From assembly GCF_018812025.1 (NCBI RefSeq), contig NC_063054.1, forward strand, positions 6,188,582 through 6,252,581: a stretch of 64,000 bases of DNA. Reading direction: 5' to 3'. This DNA is from Megalobrama amblycephala. Its lineage: Eukaryota > Chordata > Actinopteri > Cypriniformes > Xenocyprididae. Every line of letters begins with the position of its first letter. Positions within the stretch are counted from its first letter, which is position 1. The notes beneath the pieces were generated by a model, which searched no databases, had not been told where the DNA came from, and worked only from the letters and a program-made list of their open reading frames with translations. A program made the position numbers and the translations under genes. This document shows, in pieces, positions 1 through 11,063 of this stretch.

Positions 1-189
1 GAGCATCTCTGGAGAGACCTAAAAATGGCTGTCCACCAACGTTTACCATCCAACCTGACAGAACTGGAGAGGATCTGCAAGGAGGAATGGCAGAGGATCC
101 CCAAATCCAGGTGTGAAAAACTTGTTGCATCTTTCCCCAAAAGACTCATGGCTGTATTAGATCAAAAGGGTGCTTCTACTAAATACTGA
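1..189 (+). pseudogene. Tc1-like transposase, C-terminal fragment
   Basis: Frame 1 is open from the first base to a TGA at 187-189, giving 62 residues that begin EHLWRDLKMAVHQRLPSNL and end in ASTKY. This matches the C-terminus of fish Tc1/mariner transposases, whose cut-and-paste reaction uses a DDE triad; the leading Glu is likely the third catalytic residue, in the family motif NPIEHLW. The paired-like DNA-binding domain and the two Asp residues would lie left of the window. The reading frame is intact over the visible part, so this may be a relatively young copy, but whether the whole protein is intact cannot be seen. It sits just inside the transposon's right end (190-406), in the same orientation as the host gene rad51b. 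Confidence 0.85.
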
Positions 190-404
190 GCAAAGGGGTC
201 TGAATACTTAGGACCATGTGATATTTCAGTTTTTCTTTTTTAATAAATCTGCAAAAATGTCAACAATTCTGTGTTTTTCTGTCAATATGGGGTGCTGTGT
301 GTACATTAATGAGGAAAAAAAATAACTTAAATGATTTTAGCAAATGGCTGCAATATAACAAAGAGTGAAAAATTTAAGGGGGTCTGAATACTTTCCGTAC
401 CCAC

Positions 405-406
<2 letters not shown>
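1..406 (+). mobile_element. Tc1/mariner transposon, right end
   Basis: After the transposase stop there is a 3' non-coding part that ends in a terminal inverted repeat: the motif GGTCTGAATACTTTCCGTAC at about 381-400, then CCACTG. Its reverse complement begins CAGTGGGTACGGAAAG, a typical fish Tc1 end. A second copy of the motif GGGGTCTGAATACTTAGG at about 195-213 looks like the inner direct repeat of an IR/DR-type end. The expected TA target base pair is not directly after the end; a (TG)n(TA)n microsatellite follows instead. Confidence 0.85.

Positions 407-476
<70 letters not shown>
405..476. repeat. (TG)n(TA)n microsatellite
   Basis: About 8 TG units run into about 27 TA units directly beside the Tc1 end. 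The poly-Ile/Tyr reading frame across it is an artefact of the repeat. Confidence 0.97.
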
Positions 477-483
<7 letters not shown>

Positions 484-555
484 TCCAATTCCCACTGTTA
501 ACTATGACTTTTGCCTCAAACTCCTAATTACTGCTAAGTTTAGGTATTGGGTAGG

Positions 556-1069
556 ATTAAGGGTACGTTTACACGACAACGATGTACTAAAAATCGAAAA
601 AAAAATTTTCTTTGTACAGATGACAACATTATCAAAACTATCCCCGTTCACGCGGATCCAAACGGATTATTTTACAGAGCACTCGTGCCAAACGTGCATG
701 CCTATCCAACTTTTTTCAGTTTACTGCACTCTGATATTCTTCTCATCATTTCCCTATCGTGGCTAATAAATCGGAAGTCTCGCACATTCACGGAAAACAC
801 CTTACCTTCGCATTGAAAAATAAGGTGGATAGACTAAACACGTAATACGCATGTGCATGACGTCACCATTTTCACAGATATTTTGTAGTTTACATGTTTA
901 CATGGAAATAACAATGGTATCGTTTTCAAAAACTTGCATTTTGAAACCCGTTTTCAAATGTTTGCGTTTTCAGGCCACCAAAACGCTGTTGCCATGTAAA
1001 TGAACGGTCAAAACATATAAAAAGTTTCCTGTTTTTAGTTGAAAACAGTGTCATGTAAACAGCCCCTAA
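556..1069. mobile_element. Non-autonomous DNA transposon (MITE-like)
   Basis: The two ends form imperfect inverted repeats: GGTACGTTTACACGACA near 557 and TGTCATGTAAACAGCCCC near 1049. The interior repeats the themes CATGTAAA and GTTTTCAAA on both strands and contains no credible protein. The superfamily cannot be fixed because no clear target duplication is visible. The following 1070-1409 is ordinary AT-rich intron with no recognisable feature. Confidence 0.5.
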
Positions 1070-1409
1070 GGGATGTAGAATATGGTCATGTGGAATAAGG
1101 CAATAATATGTGCTTTATAAATATTAATAAACAGCCAGTATCCTAGTAATACGCATGCTAATAAGCAACTAATTAATACTGAGAATTGGACCCTAAACTA
1201 TATGCCTTTGTTTAAAATTTACTTACCACATGGCCCAATAAATAGCATTATGTAATGAGCCAATGTCAACAGTTGTTAAGTATTGTGATGATGCATTCAC
1301 TATCCGCTGAACTTGCATAGTGTAAGCAGACTGTTTATTCTCATCTTTGTGTGATCCAGTTAAACTTGACTAAACTCCAGTACAGATGTTTCCCTTCTGT
1401 CTCCCTCAG

Positions 1410-1482
1410 GTGGTTTTAACTAACCAGATCACCACACATGTGGGCGAGAAGGTTCACTGTCCTCAGTGGAATCAGGCAGATG
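1410..1482 (+). CDS. rad51b: RAD51B (RAD51 paralog), internal exon
   Basis: A polypyrimidine acceptor (CTCCCTCAG, ending 1409) precedes an open exon that reads VVLTNQITTHVGEKVHCPQW and ends with GAT plus one base before the donor GGTAAGA (GT at 1483). VVLTNQITTH is the RAD51B version of the RecA-core strand that follows loop L2 (VVITNQV in RAD51). RAD51B pairs with RAD51C, RAD51D and XRCC2 in the nuclear BCDX2 complex, which helps RAD51 load on single-stranded DNA during homologous recombination. Walker A and B motifs must be in exons left of the window. The exon ends in phase 1 and joins correctly to 12426. The variable stretch after TTH differs from mammals, as expected for this loop. Neighbouring introns are 11 kb or more. 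Confidence 0.9.
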
Positions 1483-2257
1483 GTAAGAACAGCCTTCCAT
1501 CATCTGTGCTGGAGTCTAAACTGATTTTTGAGGAGAATGTTTTTGTGTAAAATGACCTTGTGTCGTGATGCGATGGTGGAAATTTAGACAGAAATTCCCG
1601 TCAAGAGGCTGTTTTGTTTCATCCATCCCTGATGAGCCGTTCTCTGATCTGGCTAATTGAAGGTATCGTTCCGAGCCATTCCGAGATGGTATGTGGGACA
1701 AATGAGTGTCAGATATGACCTTCCACACAAGCAGCTGTTGTAGGTTCTTTGGAACTACATTCATTGACCCTGGAGAAGATGGTATTACTCTAACCAGGGG
1801 GCTGAAAATGCGATCCTCTCGCTCATCAAACCTGTCTGGGCCTGCGAATCCCACACCATCTCTGATTCCACGGCTGTGCAGTGACCTGTGTCTTCTGTCA
1901 CTGTATATATGGAATAGTGCAATTACCCTCTGGCATACATCCAGGTGTACAGTTGGAGAGGGTCTTGTTTTGGGGCAAAGCTTTGAGGAAAGATATACAA
2001 GCTCCTTTCTCATGTTATCTAACAGACACGTTTCTGTCCTGTAACTTTACCCCATACACCTCTTTCTTTACATCTCACTGTCCCACTCTGCAAGGTGGAG
2101 TTACCAGTAACTCTTTCTCCCACTCTGTATCTTTCTCTCGCACATGCACACAATCTCTTGGGAATATGTAGGGAAAGAATGGCCCTCATACAGCCTCACC
2201 CTGTTTATCTCTTTCTGCTTTTCTCTCTCCATCCTTGGTCTTATCTGACCTCTTACT
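1483..2257 (+). other. rad51b intron, no recognised feature
   Basis: Overlapping reading frames on both strands (up to 165 codons) lack any family resemblance, and I treat them as chance. No repeat ends were recognised. Confidence 0.6.
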
Positions 2258-2400
2258 TAAAGTGATTGTTCACCCAGAAATTAAAAAAAATTGTTATCAT
2301 TTACTCACCCTCATGTCTTTCCAAATGACACGACTTTCTTCTGTATAAACACCAAAGCAGAAGTTTATTAAAATATTCACACTGCACTTTTCCAGCAAAA
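2258..2400. repeat. MITE arm of the GTTCACCC family
   Basis: The start TTAAAGTGATTGTTCACCC followed by TTTACTCACCCTCATGTC is the terminal motif of a fish foldback MITE that recurs in this window (6906, 36645, 56682, 63058). Only one arm is visible. A poly-A stretch follows at about 2421-2438. Confidence 0.7.
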
Positions 2401-2489
2401 GATTGGTGTCAAGTTCCATTAAAAAAAAAAAAAAAAAAACATTAAAAAAGCACAAACAATTTATTCATGCTTGTGTTCAAATCAATCAA

Positions 2490-3945
2490 TGATCAATCAA
2501 ATCATGATATCTATAGAAATTTTGAAAAGAAAAAAATGACATAAGTCCAATGCTATGGTTTGTTAACAATATTATCACAATATCTATAGAAATTTTGAAA
2601 AGAAAAACACCATAACGAAGTCCAATGATTTATGTTAACAATAGGAGATTTCATGATATTTATAAAACATTTGAAAAGAAAAATGACATAACTAAGTCCA
2701 ACACTACGATTTATGTTTACAATATTATCGCAATATCTATAAATTAAAAAAAAAAAGCCTTAACTAAGTCCAGTGCTATGATTTAACAGTATTATCACAG
2801 TGTCTTTAGAAATTTTGAAAAGAAAAATGACATAACTAAGTCCAACACTATGATTTATGTTAAGAATATTATTGCAAAATCTGTAGTAATTTTGAAAGCA
2901 AAAACAACATAACTAAGTCCAATGATTTATGTTAACAGTATTATCACAATATCTATAGAAATTTTGAAGAAAAAAAAAATACCATGACTACATCCAACGC
3001 TGTCGCATTAAAGGTGCTAAAGAGGATCTTTTCGTCGACTGAGAAACCAAAGACCGTTAGTGAGTTTTTGAAATGAGCGCATGTGTAAGAACAACCCCCT
3101 CCTTCACAGCTCATTTCGAGGGAACGCCTCTCAAAACTCGTGCACGAGTATTGGAACATGAGTGTTTACCACCGGCATTCGCTGTGTCGCGTTAGTGGAT
3201 TCATTATGTCGGACTCACCGCAGGTAACTCATAATCTGCAGTTGTTACTCCTGTCTCCTGACAAAAACATTGCATGCGGCGCCTGTGGAGTGTGGAAAGT
3301 TACTGGAACGCGCAGCCGCGCACGTCTCGCACAAGGAATGTCACGGCAATGATTGACAAGCCAGAGGGCCAATCGTTTACGCGATGATCACGTAAACGAT
3401 TGGCTGATGTTTTTAAGGCCCTACCTCGTGCACAGATGATGTATATTAATATTATTCCTTTCAGTGCACCTAATAAATAGTCTTTTATCAGTTAGTAAAG
3501 ACAGTTTCAAGTAATATTGCAAAAATGTATAAAACAAAACATCCTCTTTAGCACCTTTAACAGTATTATCAATATATATATAAATTTTGAAAATAACGCC
3601 ATAACTAAGTCCAATGCTATGATTTGTTGACAATATTATCGTGATATCTATATAAATTCTGAAAACAATAAACTAAGTCTAATGTTATGATTTATGTTAA
3701 GTGTTATCAAGATATATATAGATATTTTGACAAGTATAAATGCCATAACTTAGTCCAACCCTATGAGTCACGCTAACAGTATTAAAACAATATCTATAGA
3801 AATTTTGAAAAGGAAAAACACTATGATAACTAAGTCCAATGATATTATTCACATTAACAATATAATTGCTATATCTGTTTAAATTCTGAGCGCTATAAGT
3901 CATGCAAACAATATTATCGCAATATCTACAGAAATTTGGTTAGTT
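2490..3945. repeat. Tandem array of about 73-bp units
   Basis: The phrase AACTAAGTCCAA or a close variant recurs near 2545, 2618, 2692, 2765, 2838, 2914 and 2988, and again near 3605, 3672, 3748 and 3829: a period of about 73-76 bp. Each unit also carries TATCTATAGAAATTTTGAAA and a variant of AACAATATTATC. The array has at least 11 diverged copies and is interrupted by a 553-bp insertion at 3008-3560. The tail near 4060 (GCAACACCCCTAC) resembles a hAT terminus, so the array may have expanded inside a transposon. Confidence 0.9.
3008..3560. mobile_element. TTAA-flanked MITE inserted in the tandem array
   Basis: It starts TTAAAGGTGCTAAAGAGGAT and ends ATCCTCTTTAGCACCTTTAA, a 20-bp perfect terminal inverted repeat including TTAA at both ends. 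The array sequence resumes directly at 3561 (CAGTATTATC), so the insertion point inside one repeat unit is clear. TTAA duplication fits piggyBac- or Kolobok-type transposases acting in trans. No coding capacity is evident. Confidence 0.88.
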
Positions 3946-4320
3946 GGTAGCGCTGGATTATTTATGATATTATCGTAGATGTAGTATTGACGTTATTTCA
4001 TTTTTTTTTTTTTTTTTTTTTTTAGATATAACAATTATCATCAATATCAATATTTTGCAACACCCCTACTTTAGAGTCTCTCTTTTTTTTTGTGTTTCAT
4101 GAAAGAAAGTCATATTTTCGTTTGTAGCTACATGAGGGAAAGTCTATGATTACAGAATATTTATTTTTGAGTGAGCTTTGTTTCTTTAAATGTCTATATT
4201 TGCATAATATGTAAAATTAGTTTACAAATACTGTTTGCAATTTGGATATCTCTTAGCACCTCAAAAAAGGATGTCTGCATTTCAAGCTGTTGTTGTAGCT
4301 GAGAGGAACCGACTAAGACC

Positions 4321-4734
4321 AGGGATGTGTGCCACGAATAATTTCATTGACGTTTAATCAGAAATGTTGTAATCGACTGTAGGCTAACAAACCTCCAGTG
4401 GAAAGTAAAAAAGTCTGTATAAGCAGTCCATTTAAAACAGCCTACTTAACATGAATTAAACAGTCAAATCAAATAAAGAATTCTGTTGGAAAATATATGC
4501 AATATTTATATCAAAGTCCGAGGTAAAATGAAATCATTTTGTTTTCTCTTCCAGATATACAGTACAATAAATAATGTGTTATATTAAAATGTAATATTAA
4601 TACAACAGTAATATACATACCTTTTGTAAAAAATATAAAGCAAAACATTGCAAAAAAAGGTTTAGTAAACAACTACTATTTCCAGTGTTGACCAGCTGCA
4701 GTATCGTTTGGTTGACTCATCTCACACATCCCTA
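4321..4734. mobile_element. Possible hAT-like non-autonomous element
   Basis: The left edge CAGGGATGTGTG and the right edge CACACATCCCTAA are inverted matches over about 11 bp. The 8-bp flanks do not give a convincing duplication, so the boundaries are tentative. Confidence 0.4.
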
Positions 4735-6905
4735 ATTAAGAAAGCCAGTTCTTGAGAAAATGTGTTTTTCTTTGGCCTTGGGAATGGAAACTTCTTTTGA
4801 GGTCTTTTGTTGAAGTTGTAGACAAAAGGCCACACCTTAGCAGTTTGTATCTGCTTAATCTGAGATGTTGACCATAGTTCAGAATAGGCTCTCGGCAACA
4901 ACTGGCTGCTGCTTCAAGCTTGTTATTTAGATGAGGCCAATACACATAAATCATAACAGACCTCAGCAGATTTACTGACCATTTCCGCTTTAGTCACCAG
5001 TCATTGGCTTTAGATTGCTTTTGGGGTCAGATTTGGTTCCAGCACTTGTAGTGTTAGGTCTGTGTGTAAAAGAGGCTACAGAGATTTAGTTCAGAGCTCC
5101 TCTGAACATTGATGATAAGGCTATTTTGTATTGTACGATAGGAAAAAAAGCAAGATAGAGAAGGTTTCCATTGTTTCATTTTGTTCTCCTGTATTTCTGA
5201 AACTTTCTAGGGGATTTTTTCAAGCTCCAGATCAGGGGTTTAAAAGCTGTGGCAGCTTTAGGTAAGATTTATTTTGCAGCAGCTACACTAAAAAGAAAAT
5301 CCTATTTAAAAACAAAAAATCAAATTATCCCATTTAACAGTATTTTACAGTCAGATAACATATAATGCAATGTTGAATCATTCTCAGCATTTTCACTGTA
5401 TATGGTAAAGTAACTTGAAGCAGTTAACAGGTTTGTACTGTAGCCTTTTTTCTTTTTTTCTGTAAAAAACGAAACATTTTTACAGTGTATCCTAGCCTTG
5501 CATATGCAAATAGTCATCTTGAACTCATGCACAGTGCAAGGGTTTCAATTTGTTTGCACGTAAATGTCTATATCTAAAGACATTTTTCTTTTATCCAATG
5601 CAATCAAAGTTTAAAGCAGCTTTAATTTAAACACAAATGTAATCACCCCATGAGAAACATAATTTGTCAATGTGTGCTAGATCTGATCTTAAATCAGTGT
5701 ATTTAAATGGACCTCCTTAAAACCAACTAGTCATTCAAACAACCCACCAATGAAAGCATATAGTTTTGTGGATTCTACTTGTATATGTAAAACAAGTAGG
5801 CAGGTGAGCTTTATAAACATTAATGAAACATTCACAAATGTCTTTTTTTTCTATTCTTTTTTCCCCCCATTAGATAGATAACATTAGAGAGAAGATTGTA
5901 GGAAAAATTATTGCGTTATTATTGCCAAAATTCAGCTTTTAAACCAAAACATTTTTTAACCACATTATCTTTGAATCTACATCACCACATGAAAGCCATT
6001 CCCTTGTCTATGTCCAGCCCAAGTCAACAACTCTCCCATTCCCCTGTTTGACAATCCATCAATAAAAACATTTGGACGTGCTGAATTTGGTGCAAACGCA
6101 AATTGGATCCTATAATAACTTATTTGCAGGCTATTAAAATAGACAGCTGATTGAATTCTTTGAATAGCCCTGCTGTCACAGTGTGGGAAAGCAACCATCG
6201 CTTCTGTTGGGATCGGAGAGAGTAGGCGGATTATACCGAAACCCAGAGCATTGATTTAAGAAGCTGGGTCTTAACAGGGCGTCACATTTGTTTAGTCTGG
6301 CCCTCTCCAACCTTATTACCATGAACTCGCATTAAGTCACATGGTCATTAGTCTGTGTTTCTTTCAGACATTGTTGGGGAATTCACTCAGAATGAGTTGT
6401 TCCTGTTGATAGCGCTGTATATTTGCACGCGGTTTTAGTGTTGTGTAATTATGCAAATAAAGTATCAGTGCAGACGTGCTCACAAAATCAGTTTTTTTCC
6501 GCAATTCACAAGATGCAGTTTCTCATCTTGCAGGTCAGTGGAGAAAATAGCAGACTACCACTTTTTTTGGTCTCTCATCTCTTTAAAATGTGCTCATTTA
6601 CACACATCGGCATGTAAGTGTTTATTTTGCAATAATGACTGGCTGACTGACTGTACATTTATTTCACTTATTACTCAGCTACTCACCAAATTAATATGTG
6701 TACATGAAGTATTGGTTTGAGTTTAAGTATTAAGTACACGTTTATTTTGTAAATTCTCTTAAAGCTAAGAAAAAACCTAGTAGCAAGATAAACACCACAA
6801 CAATATTACAAGGTCATTTTCACTACAGTCCTATAATGAATAACAGGCGCAAGATGGTGGGGAAATGAGGAAGTGAGTCTGTGGCGTGATACTAGACACA
6901 ATAAA
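4735..6905 (+). other. rad51b intron, mostly non-repetitive
   Basis: AT-rich intron with short homopolymer runs. Scattered frames under 100 codons show no family resemblance. No repeat ends were recognised with confidence. Confidence 0.55.
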
Positions 6906-7770
6906 GGGTTATTTCAACAAAAAAAAAAAAAAAGAAAATTCTGTCATCAATTACTCACCTTCACATCGTTCCAAACCCCATGAGACTTTTGTTCATCTTT
7001 GAAACACAAATGAAAATATTTTTCATGAAACCTGAAAGATATCTGTCCCTCCATTGAAAGTCCATTTCACCAAAACTTTGATGCTTCAAAAAGTTCATAA
7101 AGACTTTTAAAAACGAATCCATATGAATGGAGTGGTTTAATCTAAGTCAGGGTATCACAGGGAAGTGCAGGGGGCTCATGAGTTTTTGAAATGCTAATAA
7201 TTAATAAAACGAAAATGAAACGCTTATTAAATATATTTTATGGTACCTGCATGTCATGTGACCATTAAACAACAACAGAGAACTGCCAACATGCAAATGT
7301 GTTGTTAAAATATTTAAATATTATATAAATTATTTAAATAAATCTATTCATCTACATCAGGGGTTATTTAAAATAAATATTTTAGGTTGAAATGGTTCAA
7401 AGTTTGGGAATCCTTAATCTAAGTCTTTGATCAACACATGCACATAGAGCACACCAAATATGGTAAACAGAAGCTCAAGCGTACATGCTCGACGCGCAGA
7501 ACAAACCTCATTGGTTCATCAAACGAGCACGTTTGAGCTTCAATTGATGTGCTCTGTATGTTTGTTGATCAATGTTTATATGTGAATAAAAGAATAAATC
7601 TGAACATCATATGAAGTGGTCGTGTCTCCAGAAACTGCTGAGAGACAGAAATCGTTAAGGTTTCATTAAAAATATTTTCATTTGTGTTTTATAGCTGCGT
7701 TAAAGCTGTATGGGTTTGGAATGACATGAAGGTGAGTAAATGATGACAGAATTTTTCATTTTGGGTTGCC
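6906..7770. mobile_element. MITE of the GTTCACCC foldback family
   Basis: The left arm reads TTCTGTCATCAATTACTCAC, then CATCGTTCCAAACCCCATGAG; the right arm reads TGGGTTTGGAATGACATGAA, then TGATGACAGAATTTTTCATT. They are inverted copies. The middle holds a probable second insertion (about 7150-7410, edged by AGTTTGGGAATCC). It ends 18 bp before the next hAT element. Confidence 0.7.
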
Positions 7771-7893
7771 GGTTTGAGTTGCACCAAATGAGCAGTAGGG
7801 CTGCACGATTTATCGCGATAAAATCGCACGCGATATGGCAAAGGCTGCGATTATTTAATGCGTGGCTTGTCAGAGCTTTACGGCTCTGTAACC

Positions 7894-8991
7894 AGTAGTA
7901 AATAGCCTGGATGCCAGCCGAACTTAGCCCCGCCCACAACATTTTGAGGTCGGGGAGTTCGGTCTGGACTCGATCCGTAGAGGAGTAATTATGCCCGAAC
8001 AGAAACTGTTCGGACCAATCACATTGTCAGGGCGATGATTGACAGATTATCACCAGAAACATCATCAAAAAGCGCTTGGGGAGTTTGATTGACAAGCGAT
8101 CTAACCAATCAGAACGCCGCATCCGCCATTTTGTCCGACAAAGCAGTCAGGAGTTAGAAGATTAACTTCGGTGGAGTTAAACTTGAAAAATTGTGCATAT
8201 TGACGTCTTTCCGCTTTTGAAACAACATTCATTCTCATGTTCATTCATGTTTATTTGATGCTATAAATGGACTAGTAGGAAGAGATGATCGGTTCACGAG
8301 CCTCTTGAGCTGAGGCGCTACAGCAATCTGTCACGATCATGGTCACAACCCATTAAAGAGCCACAAAACGGTTTTTATTGTTTGAATTTTTTTAATAACT
8401 ACACAGTTTGAAAGCTGGGACTTTGTTTAATATCATAAGTAACCTGCTCTGTCTCGTCTGTCGATGTGTTGTCAGTTTCCTCTTTGCTCCGCGATGTATT
8501 TTCCACTCTGTGTGGCGTGACAGCGCCACGGCTTGTCGGACAAAGCAACAGTAACTAAGGGGGGCGGGTCTTTGCGAAAGGTCAATTAGTTTACAACAAT
8601 GATGGCTGTTGAAGAACTGAGATGTGTAGATTCCGCCATCGTGTCCGTTATAGAAGATATCGACAGCACATTAATTTTAAAAAAGGAACAGAGGACCACG
8701 ATCAAGGCATTTGTCGATGGGAAAGATGTCTTTGCCGTCCTTCCTACGGGATTCGGCAAAAGTTTGATTTATCAGCTGGCCCCGATGGTCGCTAAGAAGA
8801 GTTCTGTTGACAACTATGCGTCGCTCAACATACGTCACTTACTCTGTAGCTCTGATTGGTTGTAGGTCTATCCAATTGAGGTCTTTCCTGGATCGGTTGA
8901 AATACGCCCCCATAATCAAAGCCCAATGGAGCAGTATCAGACTCATATTCGAACTAGAATTGAGTATGACCACGTCAGGCTAAGTAGTAAA
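7894..8991. mobile_element. Nested element with 9-bp target duplication, carries helicase remnant
   Basis: Inside the hAT, identical 9-bp copies AGTAGTAAA at 7894-7902 and 8983-8991 flank a 1080-bp segment (7903-8982) whose ends are TAGCCTG and CAGGCTA. Nine base pairs is longer than the hAT duplication and would fit Mutator-like or Merlin-like mechanisms, but the short inverted repeat does not decide it. It contains a reading frame with a RecQ-type ATPase motif (8599-8865), two CCAAT boxes (about 8016 and 8105) and a GGGGCGGG box at about 8562, so it looks like an internally deleted copy of a larger helicase-bearing element. Confidence 0.8.
8599..8865 (+). pseudogene. RecQ-like helicase, N-terminal fragment, transposon-borne
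   Basis: An 88-codon frame opens with ATGATGGCT. Residues about 29-66 hold a superfamily 2 helicase start: LKKEQRTTIKAFVDGKDVFA followed by LPTGFGKSLIYQLAP. TGFGKS is the Walker A (motif I) box and KKEQ matches the RecQ motif 0 region (consensus FR..Q). DEAH, motif III and motif VI are absent; after about residue 70 the frame leaves the family and stops at 8865. RecQ helicases unwind DNA with 3'-5' polarity, but this fragment cannot do so. Family-like N-termini preceded by CCAAT and GC boxes suggest it was transcribed in the parent element. I infer a deletion derivative; continuation by splicing into exons outside this copy is not visible. Confidence 0.75.
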
Positions 8992-9540
8992 TGCTTCTCC
9001 ATCTGAAAGCCAGAGGGCGCTCTTGCGCAGAAAATCAAAATATGCCCTGCAGCAGAAGAAGATAACGCGCACTGTAGCTGAATAAACAGAAGATTGAAAT
9101 GCTTTGATTGATTAAACATGACTAATAAACACATGACTGCCTTATTCTGTGTAAGAAGCCACATCATCTCACAGAAGGACGCTCAACTGTCTTTATGAAG
9201 TGAGTTTGGAGTAAAAACATGTTATTAAATGTTGTCTTTTGTTAAACAAGATGTTAGTAAATGCTTCTCATGTCTGGAAAGATGTTTGACGCGTGTTGCT
9301 TTTTCAAATATACATTATAAGCGGCTCAAACTCGCAATGCGTTCAGATGGATTAGCATTTGGAGCCATACTTCATTGACAAGCTGCGCAAAAAAAATAAT
9401 CGCAGCCTTTGCAATTTCATAATCGCACTTAGAATCGCGTTCAAGCGATAATCGCGTTCAAGCGATAATCGCATTCAAGTTCAATGTTATTTTTCATATC
9501 GTGCGATATATCCGATATATCGTGCAGCCCTAATGAGCAG

Positions 9541-11063
9541 CCTTGTATACATGGATTTTGGTGAATATTAGGAATGCCAGAATCAGAATGAAGTTCTCCA
9601 AAAGAGCTGTTAAAATATTGTAACGCTCTTCTTATTTGAAGACTTATTGATTAATAGAAAATATACACAAACGTCATTTTTAAATGAAATTCAGATTACA
9701 AAAGTTTTAAATGGTAAACGAAAATTTAAATGTAGTTTCACATGTTTGCTCTGAAAAGAATGACAGAATGACTTAATTCTTAATGACTTAATAACTTAAA
9801 TACAGCAAAGTTACTTTTAAAAGTAATGCATTAAAATAGTGCGTTACTCCCTAAAAATGTAATTAATTGCATTACTTAGACACTTTTTATGAAAAATAAT
9901 GCGGTACATTACTTTTGCATTTCTTTTTCTCACCTAGGCTGGTATTGCTTGTTTGTTTTTTAATAACAGCAAAAAAGGTTATATTTTTGCCAAATGTTGA
10001 GGCTTTTCACACCAAAAGTGAAATGAATAAGCCTCAGGCTGAAGGAAATGCATATTTGCACCTGTACAGTAGAGGGCGCAGCTCAAACAAAACTTTCAGC
10101 TGTGCTGCCATTCTGGATTAAAGAAGAATAGGATACAGGAGAAGGAAGTTCAGTACTCTTATTTCTAAATCTAATGTAAAGTCATTTTTGCTTATTAGCG
10201 TGTTTGAATTAAAGGTCAGCAGTAAAGACATTGGTTAATAAAGTGAGATTAAATACATAAAGTATAGTTGTGTAATTTAATATAGTTAATTATTACAGGT
10301 TTGCCTAAAATTCTGAGAATTTAAATTTCACTCTTTTTATACATTTTGAGGAATACTGAATGTTTTCGTGCAAGTGAGATGAGTAAATGCATGTTCACAT
10401 TTAGTCTAAGGGCCTGTTTACACCTGGTCACTTAATGTGTTTTCTCTGATCGGATTGCTATCTGATTTATAAAAACAATTGCATTTACACTTGGCCACAT
10501 AAACGTGTCTCCACAAAACGGATATAAATCCGATCTTCAATTCCCACGCTATATGCAGATTTCATGGAGTTCACGTCACCGAAAGCAACAAATATGAGCT
10601 GCAATTTATTGATCATCCGCTAATTTAAAAATCAAAGACCACAATAGGAGAGATCGCGTCAACAGCACTGGTAAGATTATTTAGTCTCATTACTTTTAAT
10701 AAAGATGATTGTGTTTTGAGCGCCTGTGACTTACTTTCAGTTTGATTTGCAGCAGTTTGCGCGTTGTCTTGCTGAATAGATCTCAGCTACTCTAATGCGG
10801 CGATGCGTGCTGCAGTAGCGCTGTCATATCTGACTATAATATGTTATTTAGCCTATAACACGCTCTCTCACGTTTATTTTTTTAGTATTTTTGGCAGGAG
10901 TTACATTTACATATGTGGTTTCAACAACCTGATTCATTTAGAATTCATTAAAATAATTTAAAAAATAAACTACTGTTTAAAATCAATGCCTGTTACTGTT
11001 TACTAGTTACTTGAAAAAGTAATCTGATTACGTAACTCAAGTTACTTGTAATACACAGCACTA
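9541..11063. repeat. hAT-related fragments
   Basis: Around 9800-9900 and 10990-11063 the sequence is rich in GTTACTT and GTAATGCATTA themes and ends GTTACTTGTAATACACAGCA then CTA, typical of a fish hAT terminus. A different repeat starts at about 10409 (GGGCCTGTTTACACCTGGTC) and continues to about 10800. Exact boundaries cannot be drawn. No coding sequence is recognised. Confidence 0.5.

Larger units (their letters stand above)
7788..9540. mobile_element. hAT element with 8-bp target duplication
   Basis: The element proper is 7796-9532. It starts TAGGGCTGCACGATTTATCG and ends TATATCGTGCAGCCCTA, and is bordered by identical 8-bp copies ATGAGCAG at 7788-7795 and 9533-9540, the hallmark of hAT transposition. 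Near the right end a unit like AATCGCGTTCAAGCGAT is repeated in tandem (about 9432-9480), resembling subterminal transposase-binding repeats. No hAT transposase is encoded; most of the interior is a second element (7903-8982). Confidence 0.92.

Noticed and set aside
365..766. 133-codon frame with long Tyr-Ile repeat
   Set aside because: It runs through the (TG)n(TA)n microsatellite; the repeat removes stops and the rest has no motif.
1516..2171. Overlapping frames of 165, 112 and 96 codons on both strands
   Set aside because: They lie in an intron, overlap each other, show no family motif and no splice or codon-bias support.
2490..3945. CRISPR-like spaced repeats
   Set aside because: The units are contiguous diverged tandem repeats without unique spacers, in a vertebrate intron.
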